61,762 nt of DNA from Terriglobales bacterium (GTDB taxonomy: Bacteria > Acidobacteriota > Terriglobia > Bryobacterales > Bryobacteraceae): NCBI GenBank assembly GCA_027485675.1, contig JAIXQP010000029.1:1-61762 (forward strand), read 5' to 3'. Positions 47,601 through 54,468 of this stretch are shown here, one piece after another. Both the position numbers and the translations under genes were made by a program. The notes under the pieces were generated by a model. That model was not told the origin of the DNA and searched no databases. It saw only the letters and a list, made by a program, of their open reading frames with translations. Positions within the stretch are counted from its first letter, which is position 1; each line of letters starts with the position of its first letter.

Positions 47601-50600
47601 CAATTCGGGAAAAGCTGGAACTGGTTGCCCCCGAGTTCCGCTGGGAATGGATCGTTCGGGATTCGCCCCTGTCCTCCCACGTGCAAGCACTGTTGGCGAG
47701 CGGCGCCAGCGAGTTGGAATGGCTGAATCAACTCGAAGCGCTCTGGAAGAAGAACTTCAACCAAAGGCAGGATCTGCGTGGCCGGGAACTTCTGATCGAT
47801 CTGGCGATCGGGCTGACGGCCTGTGGTGAAGAGGGCCGGCTTGGGGAGTTGCCCAGGGACCTGACGGCCGCGGTTCGGGAGCGGCTTGGCGGAACCATCG
47901 AAATGCTGCGCGAGGCCTACCTGCGCGCGATTCCGGCGGGCCGGGCGTTCGGATTCCCCGAGACCAATACGCTGCTGGAGGAACTGGCGAAGGCGGGGTC
48001 TGATCCGGATGAGGGGGCGGCCATCGTGGAGTCGCTCCTCATCCTGCAACGCCGCATGGGAGGTCCACCGATCGATACCTGCGGGCTGCCCGGGGATAAA
48101 GACGGAATTCGGTGGCGGCTTCCCGCCTGGGAATGGAGTACGCGCCACTACCCCACCACGACCGATCCCCGCATGGGAACAGCAGTGCTCTTGGATAAGA
48201 ATCTGAATCAGATTGCCCCGAGCGGCGACTTCCTGGCGCAGGCTCTGGCCCACCGGTTCGACGATCCGGAGTCGCCGGAGCCCTTAGAAGCGGACTTTCC
48301 GTTTGCCGTCGCGGAAGCCCTGCTCGAATTGGTGAACAAGGATCAGTTGCTTTTCGTGGGGATTTTTCCGCGCCTCTGGGAGCACTTCAGCGCGGATCCC
48401 GAATGGCGGACTCTACTGCTAGCGACCTGGCGGTTTGCCCGGCGGCGCGACAGCACGATACCAAAGGACGCGCTGTCGGACACCTCCGTTTGGGCGGAAG
48501 CCGCATCCAGCGAGCGGCCCCCATCGTGGCCGCCCACGAAGGGTGATCGATTTGACGATTATCGGCGAGCCCGGTTCGGCCAATTCTGCGCCACCCATGA
48601 GTTGCGATCCGAGAGCCGGGTTGCCCCGGCGCAAGACAGCATCGATCTTTGGCGCCTGCTGTTTCCGGTAGCATTGCGGACGCGCTTCGCCGGGCCCACG
48701 CTCTATGCTCTCGGCGCTTTTCTTGATGGGTGGGAGCCGAGGTTCGGAAGAGATGCGTTGCGTATGGCAGTGGAAGTTATCTGGCACAATCCGTACGATG
48801 AGATCCAACGCCCGGGGATCTTCGCGGCGTTGCGTAAGGAGCGGGCCGCATACTGGCAACTCCTGGTGCCTGCACTGTGCAAAGCCGGCGATTCGTGGTG
48901 GGTCGCTCGCCAGCTTCGGCGGGTTCGGCTTCGGCTGGAAGGGGCGCCAGAAGCCATCGATACCTTCGAACGGATTACCGCTGGCTGGGATCAGCGCAGG
49001 TCCGCATGGGCCAACCGCCGTGATGGCAGGGTTCTGGGGCCGATTGACGCCCTGCCCGCCGTCGTCCGTGCCTGCGCCAATCTACTGGACATGCAGGACC
49101 GCTTACGAGAGCCCGGCCGGCGCCTTGCCTTTCGTGTGCCGGAGTCATCCTTGGTCCTGGATGCCGAACAAATCAGTGCGATTCGGAGGGAGTGGCAGAA
49201 GGGACATCATGATGAGGTCTTGGCCGTCCTGCGGCAATGCCAAGAAGTGGCGCCGCAAAGCCTCCCGGCTCTACGGGCCTGTTGGAGCGAACTGACCGGA
49301 CGAGCTCGCCAACTCGCCGGCCTGTTGCTCTTGGCCGCAGGTGACTGGAATCCTGAGCGAACCGAAGACGCACTGGAGCTTTTCGAGTCGGGAGACGAAC
49401 GGGAAAGGCTACTCGCGGAGCTGGTTCTGACCGCGTACGCCGGGGCGGAAAGATTAAATCGAAACTACGAACTCGATGTTTCGCTGGTCGGCGAGCCGAC
49501 CCTTCAGTTCTTGTGGGAGGTCCGCAGTCCCCAAGACGGCGGTAAATGGTCGTATCGCACCAAGCAGACGGTAAGGTGGCTGATTGGTCGCCTCTGCTTG
49601 GATAGCCCGGATATGGCGCACCAACTCCTCAAAAAGGGTTTCGGCGGGCTAAGTAGGATAGAGAAAATCAGCGTTGGTACTTGGTTCTACTTCGAGAGTG
49701 TATTGCGCCCAAAGTCGAGTGCGCCCCAGGAGACCCAGATCATTGTCCGAATTCTCGCGCGGATGGCCGAGAGTGGCGGCCGAGAGAGTTGCCTGTTTGC
49801 TGCGGATGCCTGCGGACTGCTGGCTGCTAGGATCTGCGACGGCAAAGAGGTAGGCGAGGCCATCAAGGCGATCGGATACCTGGCCGACGCCGAGAAGGAT
49901 TGGCCGGAACTCATCGCGCTTCGCGAGCCTTGCCAAGCCGCCGGTGAGGCTGCCGAGGTCGAGTTCTGGCGCGCGGTCGGGCGGCTGGGCCACCGTGGGG
50001 CAAATTTCGAAGACTTGCCGCCGCTTGCGGAAGGCGTGGGCCCCTCCGTGCGTCGCGCCATGCTCGCTGCCCGGTTGCGCTGCTTTCCAGGGTCGGTTTC
50101 GAATTCCGAGTTCGAAGATTGGGAGCTGATGCTCGAATGGACCGCTGGGTATCTCATTAATGATGAAGCCTTGCTGGCAATCGCCAAGGCACTGATACAA
50201 GGCGAAAGCTGCGTCGTGGAAGCACGAATCCGGCGCTTGGTCGAAGAAATCGAGAACACCGAGGAGCAACTCGATGATCCGGACGACCCGCTCCTGCCGG
50301 TGCTCCGAGTGCTCTCCCTCGTGGTCACCCAGTTGCCGGAGATGGTTTTGAAGGCGATCGGCGGAGGCCAGGAAGCGTGGATCGACCGCATGGCGCTGCT
50401 CGGCGAGCGCGGCTACGCGTATCCCGTCCGCCAAAGTGCGGGAACCCTGTTGGGCTACCTCGGCATCTGCCGGCCAACTACGGTGAAGGCATGGCGCAGC
50501 CTGTTCTGCGACGTAGCGCTCGTCGCCGACCGCGCCATCGAAGCGGTCGAACAGATCCGGACGATTGACCCGGAAGCCGTCGAACCGCTGCTGGAGATCA

Positions 50601-50884
50601 TTCGCACCGGGCCGCCGGCCAGCGTTGTCGCGATGGGTCGCCTGACGCTTCGCTTGGCCCGTAGCAAGAACTTCGACATGAGCCAGCGCTCCATCGTGCC
50701 GCGGCTGGTAGCCACCCTCGACCAACGCCGGCGAATGAGCCGCCAGGAGATGGTCTATCAAAGGCCCGACTTCGTCCACCAGGCCAGCCGCCAGATTGTT
50801 CCCGTCGCGAAGGGACTGCTCTCCGGCCAGTTAGGCGAGCTGCTGGCGGCCATCTACACCGATAGCCAGGAGAATACCCGCTAG
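44624..50884 (+). CDS. Lon-like protease / NACHT NTPase, STAND family
   Basis: A 2086-residue protein with GTG start and GAGGG upstream. Residues ~120-270 resemble a Lon S16 protease domain: Ser199 in EGRSFTGAAAVGI and Lys242 in HAKGEHWLKGA lie 43 residues apart, the spacing of Ser679 and Lys722 in E. coli Lon, and a VIV strand follows Lys as in Lon. Residues ~370-560 are a NACHT domain with Walker A GDPGSGKTT (380-388) and Walker B LFLFDGLDEI (482-491). The remaining ~1400 residues are predicted helical repeats, a plausible ligand sensor. NACHT STAND proteins detect phage components and activate an N-terminal effector. The stop overlaps the convergent ATPase gene by CTAG. Confidence 0.82.
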   Translation: MDDSRIAGQLPEQLRFGLPTGPGDRFWVDSRPLLQKGGPGQEMDWERWYEGLLGLTAGDLLNLLYKGNDPQRILSNLKTAADTARLVRDAPDGLPGELTPLEAEWCRLWRGEKPGGQQVQVRVIALIGSKAIEVTLHLWQVEGPPEIHCLPAYCLAPYGAELHEGMTALAACSLLGLAGTVFWAVTVGGLTAPNVEGRSFTGAAAVGIRLLQRKETADPQCAVVGRYEPEVGWGPLETDHAKGEHWLKGAAERRVIVARRPPEAAGRGWVACRSLEEAVERTSSAGGLSDYLKWIVEQTKMVGSNKDRDDIRARMPLESAYVSLSATKYLPEEHIAREAKTQQGIERGGYWERDWDQRNWGKEDDLESVIAQNPLVLILGDPGSGKTTLCRYAALVHARTALKSGVGQVVPGGNDGGTTGTARVPVLVRLSAFEDWNRKYHRGLSAYIWQCSSFEPVANRRALDQKRWAKLYQSQEERGQVLFLFDGLDEIADLERRIDIRGQLQNFLRKHVGEGRNRAIVTSRIAGYGQAPLIVNGLTEFRVRPMKPAQVQAFLQAWADTDGEEGLHARLTQEILEGRCRGLEALCETPLLLHMVASEVKVSGRLPNTRAQLYDAVVRRAIGRRMSDSPERVSGKPERVMAVLADVGFGMLRDYSAGTMTWEQFRAAVGESLERRFGEYHAEAMAGQLLAHSGLLHARGQGRVAFVHLTFQEFFAGLHLLIRASGALTSLDQPEAQPIHDRLGDPRWAIATGFALTMPPVLGWPDRRYEDFLLRVLRHDQDFPFAYLKLASNLTDLGKSQPELFDLLFERSLAILELGAGSGLVKSARRVLQALVDSQRTRFVALARAELRKGEATAIALAQQLPELAFASQELVEALSVAAQRDTEATGWHYQRALQRMLSEAERGMLLGTENAVASVALSLPLVRAGMSHPGWLEFLKGNDKIQRFLIAVYGGLADLGFGTLLAERRQLYRRFRDGDGEAKERVDQSIEPIREKLELVAPEFRWEWIVRDSPLSSHVQALLASGASELEWLNQLEALWKKNFNQRQDLRGRELLIDLAIGLTACGEEGRLGELPRDLTAAVRERLGGTIEMLREAYLRAIPAGRAFGFPETNTLLEELAKAGSDPDEGAAIVESLLILQRRMGGPPIDTCGLPGDKDGIRWRLPAWEWSTRHYPTTTDPRMGTAVLLDKNLNQIAPSGDFLAQALAHRFDDPESPEPLEADFPFAVAEALLELVNKDQLLFVGIFPRLWEHFSADPEWRTLLLATWRFARRRDSTIPKDALSDTSVWAEAASSERPPSWPPTKGDRFDDYRRARFGQFCATHELRSESRVAPAQDSIDLWRLLFPVALRTRFAGPTLYALGAFLDGWEPRFGRDALRMAVEVIWHNPYDEIQRPGIFAALRKERAAYWQLLVPALCKAGDSWWVARQLRRVRLRLEGAPEAIDTFERITAGWDQRRSAWANRRDGRVLGPIDALPAVVRACANLLDMQDRLREPGRRLAFRVPESSLVLDAEQISAIRREWQKGHHDEVLAVLRQCQEVAPQSLPALRACWSELTGRARQLAGLLLLAAGDWNPERTEDALELFESGDERERLLAELVLTAYAGAERLNRNYELDVSLVGEPTLQFLWEVRSPQDGGKWSYRTKQTVRWLIGRLCLDSPDMAHQLLKKGFGGLSRIEKISVGTWFYFESVLRPKSSAPQETQIIVRILARMAESGGRESCLFAADACGLLAARICDGKEVGEAIKAIGYLADAEKDWPELIALREPCQAAGEAAEVEFWRAVGRLGHRGANFEDLPPLAEGVGPSVRRAMLAARLRCFPGSVSNSEFEDWELMLEWTAGYLINDEALLAIAKALIQGESCVVEARIRRLVEEIENTEEQLDDPDDPLLPVLRVLSLVVTQLPEMVLKAIGGGQEAWIDRMALLGERGYAYPVRQSAGTLLGYLGICRPTTVKAWRSLFCDVALVADRAIEAVEQIRTIDPEAVEPLLEIIRTGPPASVVAMGRLTLRLARSKNFDMSQRSIVPRLVATLDQRRRMSRQEMVYQRPDFVHQASRQIVPVAKGLLSGQLGELLAAIYTDSQENTR

Positions 50885-52389
50885 GGGAGCGGGCCCAGCG
50901 GGACCCTGGTCCGTCCCCACTTGCCGTCCGCGAGCAAATAGAAGGCTTCGCCCACGTCTAACGATGACGCTCCCCGCAAGTCGCACACGTGCGGCCAATT
51001 CGGCAAGGCCGGGGGCGGTAACAGCGCACTCAACGTCCCGTTGGTCGACGCCTCGGTCGAGCGAAAGAACAGTTTCGTCCCGCAGTTGGCCAGGATGATC
51101 CGCAACACGGCCTCGGCCTGGTCCTCCCCGCCATGCTGGCGCATCAGCCGGTAAAGGAGTGATGCCGTCGACTGGGTCGCCAGCACCGCTCCGGCCCGGT
51201 ACGCCCGGCCCACGTCCAGAAAATGCGCCTCGGAAGCTTTCGGCGCACTGTGAAAGAAGCGTTGGGCTTCGTCGCAGATGTAGGCCACCCCTCGGATGGG
51301 CGACTTGCCGGAAAGGGACAGCCGGAAGAAGACCGACTTCAGCGCCCGGCCAATTGTCTCCTCCGTCTCCTTTTCATGCACCCCGCCGGCCGGCGCGTAC
51401 AGCACCGCGTGACCTTCCGCGATCAGCCGCGCCAACGACAAGGTACGCTCCGGGGGCGGCGGCTCGTAGGGACTTAGCCACAGACAACTCGTCAATGCCG
51501 GATCCACAAGATGCAGGCTAATGCTCTGGTAGACGATCACCAGACTGGTCGCTGTGTTTTCGGCGAGATGTTCGAGCGACTGCAGACAAGTCGTTAAGCT
51601 CCGGGGCACACCCGCCGCGGCGCACCGTTCGAGGTAGGTCGATACCAGTCCGTTTCGTCCTCCCGCGTGCGAGCCGCAGGCGGCCATGAACCGGACATGG
51701 ACCTGGAATGGATCGGCCGGGTCGAACGCCGGCAACTCGTCCTGGTGGCTGATCAGTCCTTCGCGCAACGCCTGGTGCCGGATCCCTTCCCAAAAGGAAT
51801 GGATTCCTCCCGGGCTTTGCTTGGACAGGAACTTGTCCACCGCGATAAAGCCGGTCGCCGTATGCTTGCAGGTCTCTGACCAGAACGGATCCCGGCCTCC
51901 CGCTTCGTGCGCGGCATAATCGCTTAAGCCGAAGAGCGCTTCGGCCGCCGTACTCGCGTCCAGATTGTCGAGGTCCATCCCTTCGAACAGATGGACATAC
52001 CGGTTGTGTCCGGGGCCGAAGTGGTAGAGTTCGCGGTCCTGGCACCTCACCGCCTCCGCTTCGGCGGTCTCGGCGAGCTCCTGTTTCGGATCCACGATCA
52101 TGACGGCGTGCCGCAAGTGGCTGACGGCCGGAAGTGGATCGTTCGACGGCCGGTTAGCCTGGCTCCATGTCAGGGCTGACCGCTCCGGATACCGAAGCGA
52201 TGCGCGCAACAGCGGCCGGATACAAGACTCAGTTTTGCCGCTGCCGGAGCCGCCGATCGAAAACGTGTGGCGGGCGAACTCCACTGCCGGCAGTTGCTCC
52301 CGGCCGAAATTGCGAAATTCCGGAACCAGAAGTGGAGGGTCATAAGGCGCGTAGGGGCGCGGTGTAGTTTCCTGCTGTTTGGGGGGCAT
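50881..52389 (-). CDS. VirD4/TraG-like ATPase without transfer genes
   Basis: A 502-residue protein with the motifs of type IV coupling ATPases: Walker A SIGGSGSGKTE (Lys52), Walker B VAYICDEAQRF (~375) and sensor AVLATQSTASLL (~400). No N-terminal membrane segments are present, unlike VirD4. No relaxase or type IV secretion gene lies nearby. It is the last gene of a minus-strand unit and starts 4 bp after the ClpP-like gene. Soluble TraG-like ATPases occur in defence islands, and pumping of DNA or protein is a guess. It ends 4 bp into the NACHT gene. Confidence 0.8.
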   Translation of the reverse strand: MPPKQQETTPRPYAPYDPPLLVPEFRNFGREQLPAVEFARHTFSIGGSGSGKTESCIRPLLRASLRYPERSALTWSQANRPSNDPLPAVSHLRHAVMIVDPKQELAETAEAEAVRCQDRELYHFGPGHNRYVHLFEGMDLDNLDASTAAEALFGLSDYAAHEAGGRDPFWSETCKHTATGFIAVDKFLSKQSPGGIHSFWEGIRHQALREGLISHQDELPAFDPADPFQVHVRFMAACGSHAGGRNGLVSTYLERCAAAGVPRSLTTCLQSLEHLAENTATSLVIVYQSISLHLVDPALTSCLWLSPYEPPPPERTLSLARLIAEGHAVLYAPAGGVHEKETEETIGRALKSVFFRLSLSGKSPIRGVAYICDEAQRFFHSAPKASEAHFLDVGRAYRAGAVLATQSTASLLYRLMRQHGGEDQAEAVLRIILANCGTKLFFRSTEASTNGTLSALLPPPALPNWPHVCDLRGASSLDVGEAFYLLADGKWGRTRVPLGPLP

Positions 52390-52393
52390 GGAT

Positions 52394-53125
52394 CTAGAAA
52401 ACTCCTTCGAGATGGGGATGGGGGCCAGTCAGAACGGCGTCGACAAGCCGCAGTTCCAGCGCCTCGGCTGCGGTGATTGGCGCGTCCCGGCGGAACAGTT
52501 CGACGTAGGTCGCCTCCGTGAGGGCCCCCGGGGGCAAGGGAGGCCTCGGGGAGTGGAGAGGCGCGCCGGAGTTAACCGCCAGCGAGAGGGGCGCGATGTC
52601 CATCGCGGCCGGATGGGCCGGCTCGCCGGCGTCGGAGAGGACCGGACTCACGCCCGCCGCACGGGCGGCGAGCAGCCGCGGGTATCGCGCCGTGAACCGG
52701 ATGGCCTCCGCCTGCAGCAAAGGCAGGTGCTCGGCCAGAAGCAAGGTGTCTTTGGGAATCAGGTGCCGCGAGTTATGAAACAGAAGGCTGACGTTCCCGA
52801 TGGCGAAACGCTGCCCGGGGTCGCCGAGGGAGACGAGCAGCGCCGCGGCGCTGTGGGCACGGTGGAGTGCGGATGTCGAAACCATCACGCCGCGCTGCCG
52901 GGCGTGATGAAGAAACGTTTCGAGCATCTCTACCGCGGCCAGATCTCCTCCCGCCGAGTTGGTGACGTGCAGGTGTAGTCTTTCGTAGCGATAGTACGCC
53001 AGCGCCTGCGCTACGTCCGGCAAGACCTGTTGGATATTGGGGGCGGACAGGTCCCCGTCGAAGAGGACGACGCAACGCTCCGCGTGCAGGCGAAGACGCA
53101 CTTGGCTTTTGGATTCTTCAGGCAT
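52394..53125 (-). CDS. ClpP-like serine protease
   Basis: A 243-residue protein of the crotonase/ClpP fold. Elements match ClpP: NSAGGD (as NSPGGS, residues 56-61), the catalytic serine elbow RAHSAAALLV with Ser92, and His117 in LLFHNS. The 25-residue Ser-His spacing equals that of ClpP (Ser97/His122 in E. coli numbering). The C-terminal ~90 residues are an extension with Pro-rich linker not found in housekeeping ClpP, and no ClpX/ClpA partner is here. It may use the neighbouring ATPase as its unfoldase. The position between the M50 and ATPase genes suggests a dedicated complex. Confidence 0.8.
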   Translation of the reverse strand: MPEESKSQVRLRLHAERCVVLFDGDLSAPNIQQVLPDVAQALAYYRYERLHLHVTNSAGGDLAAVEMLETFLHHARQRGVMVSTSALHRAHSAAALLVSLGDPGQRFAIGNVSLLFHNSRHLIPKDTLLLAEHLPLLQAEAIRFTARYPRLLAARAAGVSPVLSDAGEPAHPAAMDIAPLSLAVNSGAPLHSPRPPLPPGALTEATYVELFRRDAPITAAEALELRLVDAVLTGPHPHLEGVF

Positions 53126-53140
53126 CTTCCTGGGAGCGAA

Positions 53141-53788
53141 TCAGAACAGGAAATCTGACAAGAGCCAGAGCACATTCACCGCGATAATCAAGGCGGCCCC
53201 ACATTGTGACCATGCCCGCGACCACCACCGTTCGTCGATGAATCGCGGCGCCGCTCGCTGCAGCGCACGCCCTGGCTCTTCCAACAGAACTCCGCCGTCG
53301 AGGGTCGGGAGAGGCAACAGATTGAACACCCCGACGCCCAGGTTGAAATCGGCGAACAGGTGCAGGCTGGCCATGATCCCCTGCTGATAGGCATCTGCAG
53401 CGAGCTGCACCAACGCCAGAGGGCCACAGCAGGATCCCCCCAGACTTCCTGGGTCTGGGACGAGGGCATACAACACGCCTGCCAGCGCCAGATTTGCGGC
53501 AGGCCCCGCCAAAGCTACGCTGACCCGCTGTACCGCCGTCGACCTGGGACCCCGGCGGTAGTAGACATAACCCATGAGCGGGAAAAGTTGAAAGTGCCAG
53601 AAGGACTCCTGCCAACGCATCCGGAAGAAGGAGGGGCCCACCCCGATCACGACGCGCGGGGCCGAAAATCCTAACCCGCGCGCGCAAGCCCAGTGCGCGG
53701 CCTCATGCACCAACACGACGCCGAACAGGAGCACCCAGGCCAAAATCAGGGAAAGATAGCAGTCGCGAACCCAATCGTCAGGCCGCAT
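53141..53788 (-). CDS. M50 site-2 protease family protein
   Basis: A 215-residue multi-pass membrane metalloprotease. Zinc ligands are His28 and His32 of HEAAH in the first membrane helix and the Asp in NLLPLPTLDGG (the NPDG-like motif). Members cut transmembrane helices, classically of anti-sigma factors, in regulated intramembrane proteolysis. The start ATG at 53788 overlaps the GNAT stop by 11 bp; a TTG further upstream is less likely. It is the second gene of the four-gene unit. Confidence 0.85.
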   Translation of the reverse strand: MRPDDWVRDCYLSLILAWVLLFGVVLVHEAAHWACARGLGFSAPRVVIGVGPSFFRMRWQESFWHFQLFPLMGYVYYRRGPRSTAVQRVSVALAGPAANLALAGVLYALVPDPGSLGGSCCGPLALVQLAADAYQQGIMASLHLFADFNLGVGVFNLLPLPTLDGGVLLEEPGRALQRAAPRFIDERWWSRAWSQCGAALIIAVNVLWLLSDFLF

Positions 53789-54347
53789 GGTGGGCCGCCT
53801 TGGCAACTTGGGTCTGGGGTTCGCCCGGCAAACAGCGGAAGAACACGATCTGCGGCCCCGTCAAGGGATGATCGAACACGCGCGTGCAGGGAACCCAGCC
53901 GAGTCGCTGATACAGCGGCCGCAGGTCGGGCCGGGAATGGCAGACGCCGATCGTCAGGTTGAATCGGCGGCCGATTCGATACGCCTCGGCCAGCATGGCG
54001 GGAAAAATCGTCCGGCCGCGGTCCACTTCACTGACGACACACCGCGAGACGTAGCCAAACTCGTGCTCGCGCAGAATCGACTTCAGAAACCCAGGCAAAG
54101 TCGCGCGCAACCAAGGCGGCAACCGATTCACGTCCAGCCGCAATGCTCCAGCCAACTCGGGACCTCGATGAACCACGAGGTGCATGCTGTCCCGGTCAGC
54201 CGGATCGATGAGGCTTCGTTGGGCGATGGCGTGCGCCGGAGCGGGCAAGCCACACCCTGCAATCAGGTGTTCAAAACGGAAACGGCCGACCTCCTCGATA
54301 ACATCCGGGTGGTTGGTCCAACGCATGGTGACGGGTGGTTGTTCCAT
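53778..54347 (-). CDS. GNAT / N-acyl-amino-acid-synthase-like acyltransferase
   Basis: A 189-residue protein (MEQPPVTMRWT start). The fold pattern, FRFEHLIAGCGL at the front and GYVSRCVVSEVDRGRTIFPAMLAEAYRIGRRF then LYQRLGWVPCTR at the back, is that of the GNAT branch containing autoinducer and N-acyl-tyrosine synthases. Such enzymes attach an acyl chain to an amino acid or make an acyl signal. GAGGAG lies upstream of the ATG at 54347, which was preferred over a TTG/ATG extension to 54653 that would run through the divergent promoter. First gene of the minus-strand unit. Confidence 0.75.
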   Translation of the reverse strand: MEQPPVTMRWTNHPDVIEEVGRFRFEHLIAGCGLPAPAHAIAQRSLIDPADRDSMHLVVHRGPELAGALRLDVNRLPPWLRATLPGFLKSILREHEFGYVSRCVVSEVDRGRTIFPAMLAEAYRIGRRFNLTIGVCHSRPDLRPLYQRLGWVPCTRVFDHPLTGPQIVFFRCLPGEPQTQVAKAAHHAA

Positions 54348-54468
54348 GATGTGCTCCTCTTCCTGAAGGAGCGATTCCGGCCCATCGTTCTGACCGAAAA
54401 GTTTTCTCGCTCCCGGCGGAAAAGCCGCGCCGGATTCGCTGCCATTGCAGCAAGGAGAGAAAGCGACG
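54348..54468. promoter_or_regulatory. Divergent promoter region between GNAT and membrane-protein genes
   Basis: A 121-bp gap with start codons on both sides. GAGGAG (minus strand) and AAGGAG (54452-54457, plus strand) serve the two genes. The gap must carry promoters for both directions. No obvious operator was seen. Confidence 0.5.
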
